DNA from: Natronomonas sp.
GTDB lineage: Archaea; Halobacteriota; Halobacteria; Halobacteriales; Haloarculaceae
Assembly: GCA_007121575.1 (NCBI GenBank)
Contig: SKKJ01000220.1
Span: forward strand, 1-7,803
Length of the DNA stretch: 7,803 nt
Direction of reading: 5' to 3'
Shown here: positions 1-4,770 of the stretch, in pieces
Position numbering within the stretch: the stretch's first letter is position 1
Layout: the number at the start of each line of letters is the position of its first letter
The notes under the pieces: generated by a model
Database searches by the model: none
What the model was told of the DNA's origin: nothing
Seen by the model: only the letters and a program-made list of their open reading frames with translations
Made by a program: the position numbers and the translations under genes

Positions 1-111
1 AACGAACCGGCGCGCTCGTTATACGAAACGTTCGGTTTCGAGACCCATCACGTTCAGCCGGGATATTACGATGACGGAGAAGACGCGCTCGTGATGGTTC
101 GAGACCTGTAA
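1..111 (+). CDS. rimI: Ribosomal-protein-alanine N-acetyltransferase RimI, C-terminal end (partial)
   Basis: Only the last 36 codons and the TAA stop are in the window. The visible peptide contains Ala-Arg-Ser-Leu-Tyr-Glu-Thr-Phe-Gly-Phe, then a Gly-Tyr-Tyr run, then Gly-Glu-Asp-Ala-Leu-Val-Met. This is the typical end of RimI-type GNAT acetyltransferases: the N-x-x-A-x-x-L-Y-x-x-x-G-F motif that contacts acetyl-CoA, followed by the Y-Y-x-x-G-E-D-A tail. RimI proteins acetylate the N-terminal residue of ribosomal and other proteins in the cytoplasm. The gene converges with the DUF309 gene, with 10 bases between the two stops. Assignment to RimI rather than another GNAT rests on this short tail only. 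Confidence 0.8.
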   Translation, partial: NEPARSLYETFGFETHHVQPGYYDDGEDALVMVRDL

Positions 112-121
112 TCCGGGTAGA

Positions 122-706
122 TCAAAAGAGGTCTTCGACATCGGATTCGCGCATCCGACGCCGTTGAACGTGCTCTGTTAACCGCTGTCTTACGACCGGA
201 TCGAGGGTTCGGACGTAATCGAGCGTCAGCGTCACGAACGGACCCGTCTCTGTGCCTGCAGCGAGGTCAGTCTCCGCGTACTCGACGGCGGCTTTAACGA
301 TTGCATCATCGTGCGTCTCCGCCAGTGCCCGGGCAGCCTCTGCAGCGGCCGGAAACCGAAGATCGTAAACAGTGATACGCTCGTCGTCGATCCGGAGTTC
401 AGGAGGCCGTTCGCGCGTTCCGAGATCCGGATCGACGACGAGTCGTTCGAGCCACTCGAGAAGCGGTTCGACATCGATCGCCTCACAGCTCGTTAAATAA
501 CCGATCGCGCTTTCAGCGAGCCCGGCCGCCCCGCTCGCGTTGCCCGTTCGGGATTTATAGACGGCAGCCGTCGCCTGAATGAGCCCTTGGAGACAATCGT
601 CGCGTTCACGCGCCGGATCTTCGAGCCACCGCGATTCGAGCGGTTCGTGAGCCGCGAGGTAGTGGCCCGCATTATACAGTGCGATTCCGGCGCGAAGCCG
701 ATCCAT
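122..706 (-). CDS. DUF309 domain-containing protein
   Basis: This is a 194-residue acidic protein. Residues 7-27 carry the DUF309 signature: Gly-Ile-Ala-Leu-Tyr-Asn-Ala-Gly, then Ala-His-Glu-Pro-Leu-Glu and Trp27. A second helix with Leu-Gln-Gly-Leu-Ile-Gln follows at about 39-44. DUF309 proteins are small all-helical proteins of unknown biochemical role; the conserved His-Glu and Trp line a central groove. The frame stays open upstream to a TTG at 754, but I chose the ATG at 706 because the family signature begins right after it and because a TATA-like element (732-737) lies about 28 bases upstream, as expected for a leaderless haloarchaeal transcript. The gene converges with rimI and diverges from the thioesterase gene. 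No function is inferred. Confidence 0.85.
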   Translation of the reverse strand: MDRLRAGIALYNAGHYLAAHEPLESRWLEDPARERDDCLQGLIQATAAVYKSRTGNASGAAGLAESAIGYLTSCEAIDVEPLLEWLERLVVDPDLGTRERPPELRIDDERITVYDLRFPAAAEAARALAETHDDAIVKAAVEYAETDLAAGTETGPFVTLTLDYVRTLDPVVRQRLTEHVQRRRMRESDVEDLF

Positions 707-731
707 ACCGATGTTTTCGGGCCCAGCGTCC

Positions 732-737
732 AAATAA
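732..737 (-). promoter_or_regulatory. TATA-like element of the DUF309 gene
   Basis: On the minus strand the sequence reads TTATTT, centred about 28 bases before the ATG at 706. That is the spacing expected when transcription starts at or next to the start codon. It supports the ATG start over the upstream TTG. It is a weak element in a divergent intergenic region of about 130 bases. Confidence 0.4.
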
Positions 738-836
738 CGCACCGCTTCGAGCAACGTTCGGAGCTCGGTGATCGAGATACATCGCGGCGTTCAGCCGATC
801 GACGCCGTTTTGTCCGCACTCGACAACGAACCCATC

Positions 837-1244
837 ATGGCCGCGTACACCTTCGAGACGTCGTTCGATCCACGGTACCGCGATCTGGACGTGAACGGCC
901 ACGTGAATCAGGCCGTCTATTTAAGCTATCTCGAACAAGCTCGCACGAAATACTGGGAGGAAGTCGTCGGCATTCGTCACGACCGCACGCCGGTTGCGAT
1001 GGTTCGACAAGAGATCGATTACGAGGCACCGATCGTCCTCGACCAGCGGGTCACCGTCGCACAGCGTATCGTCGAACTCGGCCGGACGAGTTTGCAGATC
1101 GAGTACGAAGTCCGAGCCGATGGGACGACAGCGGCGACGGCCGAGGTCGTCTTATTGGCGCTTGACCGAGAGAATCACGAGGCGACTCCGATCCCGTCCG
1201 AATGGCGTGAGCCGATCGAGGAGCACGAAGGACTCTCGAAATGA
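837..1244 (+). CDS. Acyl-CoA thioesterase, 4HBT hotdog-fold family
   Basis: This is a 135-residue single-domain protein, the usual size for YbgC/FadM-like hotdog thioesterases, which hydrolyse acyl-CoA to free acid and CoA as cytoplasmic oligomers. Residues 13-33 hold the family motif: Arg-Tyr-Arg-Asp-Leu-Asp18, then Asn20-Gly-His22-Val-Asn24, then Tyr-Leu-Ser-Tyr-Leu-Glu33. Asp18 is at the catalytic acid position of the 4-hydroxybenzoyl-CoA thioesterase type. The rest alternates strands as expected (a Gln-Arg-Ile-Val stretch, Leu-Gln-Ile-Glu-Tyr-Glu-Val, then Ala-Glu-Val-Val-Leu-Leu-Ala-Leu). The frame extends to a GTG at 768, but the ATG at 837 begins directly before the domain and gives family length, so I use it. 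The substrate cannot be read from the sequence. It converges with the small membrane gene, 26 bases away. Confidence 0.85.
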   Translation: MAAYTFETSFDPRYRDLDVNGHVNQAVYLSYLEQARTKYWEEVVGIRHDRTPVAMVRQEIDYEAPIVLDQRVTVAQRIVELGRTSLQIEYEVRADGTTAATAEVVLLALDRENHEATPIPSEWREPIEEHEGLSK

Positions 1245-1270
1245 GGAGACGCATCGATTGAGCCGATCGA

Positions 1271-1471
1271 TCAATAGATGTACAATACGAATATCATCAG
1301 CGCGATTCCGCCGACGATGCTGACGGTGATCGCGACGGCGATCGCGAGATAGAAATTGACCTCTAACAGAACGACGATCAAAAGCAAGAACACGTAGTGG
1401 AGAAACGCGATCGCGACGCCCAGTTTCAGCCACTTCGTGTCCACAGCGATTTCCCGTGCTGACTCCGCCAT
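1271..1471 (-). CDS. Small two-helix membrane protein, unknown function
   Basis: This is a 66-residue protein starting at an ATG (1471). About 14 residues with mixed charges are followed by two hydrophobic stretches, near residues 17-37 and 40-65. They are separated by a short turn with Glu-Val-Asn and end in Val-Leu-Tyr-Ile-Tyr. This suggests a helical hairpin in the cell membrane with both termini on the same side. There is no cysteine, no signal-cleavage site and no motif I recognise. Small proteins of this kind are frequent single genes in haloarchaea. A palindromic TATA box at 1553-1560 could drive it, with a leader of about 55-60 bases. It converges with the thioesterase gene. Confidence 0.65.
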   Translation of the reverse strand: MAESAREIAVDTKWLKLGVAIAFLHYVFLLLIVVLLEVNFYLAIAVAITVSIVGGIALMIFVLYIY

Positions 1472-1552
1472 ACGATAGATTGGACAGCATCGCTCTTAGT
1501 GGTTAGCTGAAGACGTGGGCAGCCATAGTTTTCCGAGACAGCCGTCGTTACA

Positions 1553-1560
1553 TTATATAA
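1553..1560. promoter_or_regulatory. Palindromic TATA box TTATATAA
   Basis: TTATATAA is a strong archaeal box A and is self-complementary, so its direction is ambiguous. Leftward, it would start transcription near 1530 and give the 66-residue membrane-protein gene a leader of about 58 bases. Rightward, it would start near 1583, inside the hairpin-rich segment. The purine-rich flank on the minus strand (GGGACG before the box) slightly favours leftward use. Confidence 0.45.
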
Positions 1561-1624
1561 ACGTCCCGATGGAGTCCTGTGCGAACGGCGTGAGCGCAGG
1601 GCACGTCAGAGCGTGAACGTCGAA

Positions 1625-1650
1625 GCGGTCGCTGCGTTCGCAGCAACCGC
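1625..1650. repeat. Strong imperfect hairpin
   Basis: GCGGT, then GCTGC, the loop GTTC, GCAGC and ACCGC form two 5-bp stems separated by one C/A mismatch. It lies just downstream of the 3' end of the tRNA-Arg relic on the minus strand, where the intact tRNA copy has its terminator hairpin, but there is no U-tract after it. Its role is unknown. Confidence 0.5.
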
Positions 1651-1660
1651 GAGAAGTGAG

Positions 1661-1797
1661 CGTCCTGACGGAGATTTGAACTCGCCGAGAGGTTCCGGGC
1701 GTGCGGCGCTTCGCGCCGTTTCAGGCCGCCACTCACCTGCTCAAAGCTCCGCATGAGTTTCGCAAGCCAAGAGCATAGTCCACTACCCTACCAGGAC
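1661..1797 (-). pseudogene. Disrupted tRNA-Arg(GCG) copy with a 77-base foreign block
   Basis: On the minus strand, 1761-1800 matches the 5' half of the intact tRNA-Arg (4807-4846) at 39 of 40 positions. Positions 1661-1683 match its 3' end (4771-4793) at 23 of 23. Between them, 13 bases of the intact gene are replaced by 77 GC-rich bases (1684-1760). An 8-base piece (1746-1753) still matches the anticodon-loop side of the intact gene, suggesting several small insertions rather than one clean one. The one substitution (1774) weakens the D stem, and the T stem has lost two pairs, so a functional tRNA is unlikely. A TATA box at 1821-1829 (minus strand), centred 28 bases before the mature 5' end, is still in place, so the relic may be transcribed. 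I rejected a simple intron because the 3' half of the anticodon stem is not recovered after the block. Confidence 0.8.
1704..1718. repeat. GC-rich hairpin inside the block disrupting the tRNA relic
   Basis: CGGCGC and GCGCCG form a perfect 6-bp stem around a 3-base TTC loop. It lies in the centre of the 77-base block that interrupts the tRNA-Arg copy, so a transcript would carry a stable extra arm. Confidence 0.5.
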
Positions 1798-1820
1798 TCA
1801 CAAACCAACAGATTCGTTTT

Positions 1821-1829
1821 GATATATCC
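1821..1829 (-). promoter_or_regulatory. TATA box upstream of the tRNA-Arg relic
   Basis: The minus strand reads GGATATATC, centred about 28 bases before the 5' end of the tRNA relic (1797). This is the normal archaeal box A position for a tRNA gene. Its survival suggests that the relic was once a complete transcribed gene and may still be transcribed. Confidence 0.5.
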
Positions 1830-2028
1830 TCTGTCCGTCTTGCGGATTGCGAGTATCTCCAATAGGACGGCGTTACCACACTCATACATTCAAGTATACT
1901 CCCACGTAGATCCCCGCAACCGTTGGCCGGGAGCCAAAGCCGATTGAAGAAGATATTCACCATCCATATTCCCGATTCCTCAATAAAAACAGCCATAGCA
2001 CCACTTCAGAGGGACTTCGTTAATTTCG

Positions 2029-2036
2029 GCCCTGTT
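2029..2036. repeat. Left 8-bp target-site duplication
   Basis: GCCCTGTT lies directly before the left inverted repeat and is repeated exactly at 3080-3087, directly after the right inverted repeat. An 8-bp duplication is the hallmark length for IS6-family elements and is also found in some other archaeal insertion-sequence groups. Confidence 0.85.
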
Positions 2037-2053
2037 GGCTTTGTTGAACTCCT
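2037..2053 (+). repeat. Left terminal inverted repeat
   Basis: It reads GGCTTTGTTGAACTCCT and pairs with 3063-3079 in inverted orientation, differing at positions 5 and 13. It starts immediately after the left target duplication. Confidence 0.85.
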
Positions 2054-2240
2054 CAACTGGTGATACATTCTGATCTAGCGTGGTCAATACAGGTCAAGCA
2101 AATGACGGGGCGCAATTGGTTTCACTGATAGCTGTCAAGAACGGCGTGCTGTAGAGGGGCTGTATTCGGGACTGTTTTCGATCCACAGAGATAACCCGTT
2201 GACCAAGCTCACTTGCAGACTCCCACAGCGTTCATCAGAG

Positions 2241-2864
2241 TCATTCGACGGGAGACTCCAATAGTAAATCCCCCACGAAGACGTACGGGTGGTCAAAGGC
2301 ACTCACTTCACCGAAGGTGACCGGCTGGTCTGGTGGCTGGATCGCTCCGAGCGATCTGCTATCGATTCGTGCCGTCGCCTGTGTAACGACCCGTACGCTC
2401 GGTGTCTTGAGGTACCCCAACTTCCCGGTTTCCGTGTGTCGCCCGAACATCCGCTTGTGCAGTGGTTCTGGGAGATATCGTTGCATGAGTGTCAACACGC
2501 GGCTCATCGCAGAATCATCAATCGTTCCTTCGAGCGTAATCATTGTCCCCTCACTCCCGATGACAGTAATGTCGATCTGGTCAGTGGTCCATTTCCACTC
2601 CATCTCAGCCAGCACCGACTGATTCCAATCGTGGAAGGCGGCGATTTCGGTATCGACACCTTCCGTGTCGTAATAGAGGGTTCGCGTGTCGTCTGGTTCG
2701 ACGACCCAGAACTCTCTGTATGCACCGAAGTCGGTCGGTGTCGATTCGAAATCATACAGCCAGATGCTGTGCCCGCTCTCGAAGCAGATACCTAGTAATA
2801 TTCGTCCCCTGAACGGCTGGAGGGTTTTCTTCCCGAAGACGCTGGTCGAAGCTCTTTGAGTCAT
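2241..2864 (-). CDS. Unrecognised 207-residue protein carried by the transposon-like unit
   Basis: I do not recognise this protein. It is acidic, as expected for a haloarchaeon, has no signal peptide or membrane segment, and has one cysteine near residue 27. It looks like a mainly beta protein: alternating hydrophobic stretches include Ile-Leu-Leu-Gly-Ile-Cys-Phe, Ser-Ile-Trp-Leu-Tyr-Asp-Phe, Phe-Trp-Val-Val and Ile-Thr-Val-Ile-Gly, and the C-terminus ends with Pro-Tyr-Val-Phe-Val-Gly-Asp-Leu-Leu-Leu. Trp and aromatic residues are plentiful. No catalytic signature is visible. A distant relation to beta-rich lipid- or ligand-binding folds is possible but unsupported. The ATG at 2864 is preceded at 28 bases by CTTAATC, fitting a leaderless transcript. 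The overlapping plus-strand frame (2289-2795) is basic, cysteine-rich and less plausible. The gene lies wholly inside the inverted repeats. Confidence 0.65.
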   Translation of the reverse strand: MTQRASTSVFGKKTLQPFRGRILLGICFESGHSIWLYDFESTPTDFGAYREFWVVEPDDTRTLYYDTEGVDTEIAAFHDWNQSVLAEMEWKWTTDQIDITVIGSEGTMITLEGTIDDSAMSRVLTLMQRYLPEPLHKRMFGRHTETGKLGYLKTPSVRVVTQATARIDSRSLGAIQPPDQPVTFGEVSAFDHPYVFVGDLLLESPVE

Positions 2865-2888
2865 GCTACCATATTACGAGGAGAGCCA

Positions 2889-2895
2889 GATTAAG
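2889..2895 (-). promoter_or_regulatory. TATA element of the 207-residue cargo gene
   Basis: The minus strand reads CTTAATC, centred about 28 bases before the ATG at 2864, with AAG upstream in the TFB-recognition position. The spacing predicts a leaderless mRNA. The element lies inside the transposon-like unit, so the cargo gene would move with its own promoter. Confidence 0.45.
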
Positions 2896-3009
2896 CTTGA
2901 GGGGGTGTTTCGGATGGTCGTCGTCTCTTGGATATGTACGGCAGACACTCGCTCTGTATTCCGCACGATTCTATCAACATCTATATTTCCTGATGAGGGT
3001 ATCGCGTTA

Positions 3010-3031
3010 AGTTCGCAGGCTTTAGCGAACT
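3010..3031. repeat. Perfect 7-bp hairpin near the right end of the transposon-like unit
   Basis: AGTTCGC and GCGAACT pair perfectly around an 8-base loop, about 50 bases inside the right inverted repeat. It may be a subterminal structural or binding element of the unit; no U-tract follows on either strand. Confidence 0.45.
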
Positions 3032-3062
3032 GCTGTTTCAGACGATAATGTGTTTGAAGAAT

Positions 3063-3079
3063 AGGATTTCAACAGAGCC
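3063..3079 (-). repeat. Right terminal inverted repeat
   Basis: On the minus strand it reads GGCTCTGTTGAAATCCT, matching the left repeat at 15 of 17 positions. It is followed at once by the right copy of the 8-bp target duplication. Confidence 0.85.
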
Positions 3080-3087
3080 GCCCTGTT
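3080..3087. repeat. Right 8-bp target-site duplication
   Basis: GCCCTGTT repeats 2029-2036 exactly. The following bases GAA make CTGTTGAA (3083-3090), which is also the complement of TTCAACAG inside the right inverted repeat (3068-3075). The target therefore resembles the element's own end. Confidence 0.85.
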
Positions 3088-3268
3088 GAATTATATAGAA
3101 GTTGATAGAAGTGATGTGCTGAATATCGAGTGTGTAGTCAACGGTCGATAATCATTGGTTTCATGCCGTGACGAGTGATTTTCCCGATCGGTAGCTCAGT
3201 AAATTTCCCCCGCGTGTTTTACCAGACAAGAATAATTTCTAATTTAAAACTCTGAGACAGCACCTAGT

Positions 3269-4318
3269 TCATGCTCGGTTGATCCGCATCAAACTGGGAT
3301 CGGGTTCATCGGGATCGTCGGGATCAAAACGAAAGGCAAAATTAGCGATGAACAATCCCTGCGGAGCGGGACCGAACGAAACATCGGCCGGGAAATCAAG
3401 TCCATCATCTTCGTCAGCCAAAACAGTCAGCTCTGCTTCTGGCGAGGGGATACGGACAACTGTGTTCTGACCGTTTACCGCGACGATCAGCTTACCAGCC
3501 CTATCGAATGTGATCCCGTCGGCGCCTATCAAACGATCATCTTCTTCGACGTAGGTTTCTGGTTCCCCTGCGCTTCCATCGTCTTCGACAGGTACCCGGA
3601 CGATCCGACCGAAGTTGGTGTTCGCTACGTACACAGCATTGCTATCCTTCGTCGCCAGTCCATTCGCCCCGATCTGAAAATCAGGGTCTAACTCGTCATT
3701 GGGATTCAGATTTTCGTCGTCAACCCATTCCTCTGCGTCCCACCCGTTCGCACCGTTCTCGTAGACGTGCCAGATGCTCCCGCCGAGGGAGTCAGACACC
3801 AAGAGCCCGTCATCACATGGGTGGAAAAGCATCCCGTTGGGGAGCGTCATATCGCTTGCCAGTTGGGTTAGATCAGGTTCATCGTTATCGTTCTCATCGT
3901 TATTTATATCGACTTTCCATATTCCGTGGTTGTCCGCAAAAGAGGAAACTGCCACAAAAAGACAACCATCGTCGGCAACGATGCCAGTCACGAATCCTTC
4001 GTGGGGATCAAACGAGGCGATATTCTCGGTCACTTCCTCGGGATCTAGATCAGTTCCAGTTGTATCGTCAGCATCTAGACGCAGAATTTCACCTGATAAT
4101 CCGATAGTCATATAGAGGTTTCCGTCCGAGTCGAACGCGAGGTTCTCCGGCCCGAAGTTCTCAAAGTCAAGAACGACGTCCGTACGGCCGCGAGCCGACG
4201 CAGTCGTGGTGGTTCCGATACCGAGCACGCCAGCACCGAGCACTCCGAGTGCTGTTCGACGTGAAAGGGGTATTGAAGCGTTCTGTTCCTCTCTTTGCGG
4301 TTGCTGAATCTTCCTCAT
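3269..4318 (-). CDS. Tat-exported six-bladed beta-propeller, SMP-30/NHL type
   Basis: This is a 349-residue acidic protein. Residues 19-24 (Ser-Arg-Arg-Thr-Ala-Leu) start a twin-arginine signal. A hydrophobic stretch runs to about 39, and Ala-Ser-Ala at 40-42 is a likely signal-peptidase site, so the folded protein is exported. The mature part has about six repeats of the NHL/SMP-30 type. Each has a Gly-x-x-x-Gly/Ala-x-x-x-Asp core, a Leu-Tyr/Leu-Val-Ser/Ala strand and an Ile-x-Arg/Lys-Val/Leu strand, near residues 56, 108, 159, 217, 265 and 309. SMP-30-like propellers are often lactonases or metal-dependent hydrolases, but I cannot confirm catalytic residues, and a binding role is equally possible. 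An Asn/Asp-rich insert sits near 140. The start is supported by GGAGG about 10 bases upstream. The gene lies between the tRNA-Arg copies, with AT-rich flanks. Confidence 0.8.
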   Translation of the reverse strand: MRKIQQPQREEQNASIPLSRRTALGVLGAGVLGIGTTTTASARGRTDVVLDFENFGPENLAFDSDGNLYMTIGLSGEILRLDADDTTGTDLDPEEVTENIASFDPHEGFVTGIVADDGCLFVAVSSFADNHGIWKVDINNDENDNDEPDLTQLASDMTLPNGMLFHPCDDGLLVSDSLGGSIWHVYENGANGWDAEEWVDDENLNPNDELDPDFQIGANGLATKDSNAVYVANTNFGRIVRVPVEDDGSAGEPETYVEEDDRLIGADGITFDRAGKLIVAVNGQNTVVRIPSPEAELTVLADEDDGLDFPADVSFGPAPQGLFIANFAFRFDPDDPDEPDPSLMRINRA

Positions 4319-4327
4319 ATCCGCTAC

Positions 4328-4344
4328 CCTCCCCCGCGAAGGGG
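4328..4344 (-). promoter_or_regulatory. Leader hairpin and ribosome-binding site of the beta-propeller gene
   Basis: On the minus strand, CCCC-TTCGC-GGGG (4332-4344) forms a small stem whose 3' arm runs into GGAGG (4329-4333), about 10 bases before the ATG at 4318. The Shine-Dalgarno-like site is unusual next to the leaderless neighbours, and the stem partly covers it, so folding could modulate initiation. The regulatory effect is inferred. Confidence 0.45.
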
Positions 4345-4373
4345 ATCGACTATTACTATCGAAGATTGCTTAG

Positions 4374-4382
4374 TTATAAAAT
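4374..4382 (-). promoter_or_regulatory. TATA box of the beta-propeller gene
   Basis: The minus strand reads ATTTTATAA within a strongly AT-rich stretch. It predicts transcription start near 4350 and hence a leader of about 30 bases that includes the hairpin and ribosome-binding site. Confidence 0.5.
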
Positions 4383-4440
4383 CTATAATGACTAATTATT
4401 ATTTACATATGGTTATAATTTATCGGCAGAATACGCTCAG

Positions 4441-4469
4441 GAATTTCTTTTGACCTTTACACGAAATTC
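4441..4469. repeat. 7-bp inverted repeat GAATTTC/GAAATTC
   Basis: The two 7-bp arms are exact complements with a 15-base spacer. They sit about 60-90 bases upstream of the predicted TATA box of the beta-propeller gene. This could be a binding site for a dimeric regulator, but the AT-rich context makes chance occurrence possible. Confidence 0.3.
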
Positions 4470-4576
4470 ATTACGCGCCGATAGGTGATCGCCCGCGATG
4501 CACGTCTCCTCCATCAAGCGATCTCAAGATTAGCTCTGAGAATACAACGGTGCGAGATACGCGACCTGTATTCAGC

Positions 4577-4616
4577 ATGACTTCCGAAGCACAGAAATAT
4601 CTTCAGGAAGCGTCAT
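4577..4616. repeat. Imperfect 13-bp hairpin
   Basis: ATGAC, TTCC and GAAG (4577-4589) pair with CTTC (4601-4604), GGAA (4606-4609) and GTCAT (4612-4616), leaving a one-base and a two-base bulge and an 11-base loop. There is no U-tract. It may be a remnant of a mobile-element end or a small RNA structure; function unknown. Confidence 0.4.
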
Positions 4617-4740
4617 AGAGTTCCCCTGATTTGTTCTTTTGGCCTTACATTTACCTAATCGCTGTACGGCATCGTGACCGGGTTGTAATCCAATCGTATT
4701 GGCTTCGGATATGGGTTTCACTCTTGGTTCATTGTGTGGT

Positions 4741-4759
4741 GAAAACCGCCCGAAGGCGG
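4741..4759 (-). terminator. Hairpin/U-tract terminator of tRNA-Arg
   Basis: On the minus strand CCGCC-TTCG-GGCGG is followed by TTTTC, about 11 bases after the tRNA 3' end. The stem of five G-C pairs, UUCG-type loop and T-run look like a factor-independent terminator. Confidence 0.6.
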
Positions 4760-4770
4760 AGAAACAAGTA

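Larger units (their letters stand above)
1472..2240. other. Long region without a supported protein gene; holds tRNA relic and left end of a transposon-like unit
   Basis: I find no convincing coding sequence in this 769-base stretch. It contains, in order: a TTATATAA box (1553-1560), a GC-rich part rich in hairpins (1573-1720), the disrupted tRNA-Arg copy (1661-1797), a more AT-rich spacer (about 1800-2028), an 8-bp target duplication, and the left end of the unit that starts at 2037. Reading frames of 60-110 codons exist here, but they cross the tRNA relic and show no acidic composition or family motif. Confidence 0.7.
2037..3079. mobile_element. 1043-bp transposon-like unit without a transposase, carrying a cargo gene
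   Basis: The unit is bounded by imperfect inverted repeats of 17 bp (2037-2053 and 3063-3079, 15 of 17 matching) and flanked by perfect 8-bp duplications of GCCCTGTT. The ends read GGCTTTGTTGAA and, reversed, GGCTCTGTTGAA. From general knowledge these resemble IS6-family termini (GGC-x-x-TGTTG), and that family also makes 8-bp duplications. Its only credible gene is the 207-residue ORF at 2241-2864, which has no DDE-type motifs and is not like a transposase. I therefore infer a non-autonomous element mobilised in trans, in which a passenger gene sits where the transposase would be. Sequence length (about 1 kb) is what a full insertion sequence would have. The family assignment is tentative. 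Confidence 0.75.
2865..3268. other. 404-base region without a supported gene; right end of the transposon-like unit and AT-rich spacer
   Basis: It contains the promoter of the 207-residue gene, a 7-bp perfect hairpin, the right inverted repeat, the right target duplication, and then an AT-rich spacer. The spacer includes T-rich runs on the minus strand (about 3228-3252) that could end transcription of the beta-propeller gene. The longest reading frame (61 codons from 2863) has no recognisable feature. Confidence 0.6.
4319..4770. other. 452-base AT-rich intergenic region, no supported protein gene
   Basis: It holds the promoter and leader of the beta-propeller gene (to about 4385), a 7-bp perfect inverted repeat GAATTTC/GAAATTC with a 15-base spacer (4441-4469), an imperfect 13-bp hairpin (4577-4616), a CCAAT/ATTGG repeat (4690-4702), and the terminator of the tRNA-Arg gene (4741-4759). 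Base composition is clearly more AT-rich than the core genes, especially 4350-4470. Only very short reading frames start here on the plus strand (for example 13 codons from 4577). Confidence 0.6.

Noticed and set aside
1661..1797. A functional intron-containing tRNA gene
   Set aside because: After the extra block the 3' half of the anticodon stem (GCCAA or similar) is not recovered, the T stem has lost two pairs and the D stem carries a disruptive substitution. No bulge-helix-bulge at the usual 37/38 position could be drawn.
1733..1996. 87-codon open frame on the minus strand
   Set aside because: It runs into the 5' half of the tRNA relic, has a non-acidic composition unlike the other proteins here, and shows no family motif.
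2289..2795. 168-codon open frame on the plus strand opposite the cargo gene
   Set aside because: It is cysteine- and histidine-rich, less acidic and has no promoter at a good distance; the minus-strand frame is longer, acidic and has a TATA element at 28 bases.
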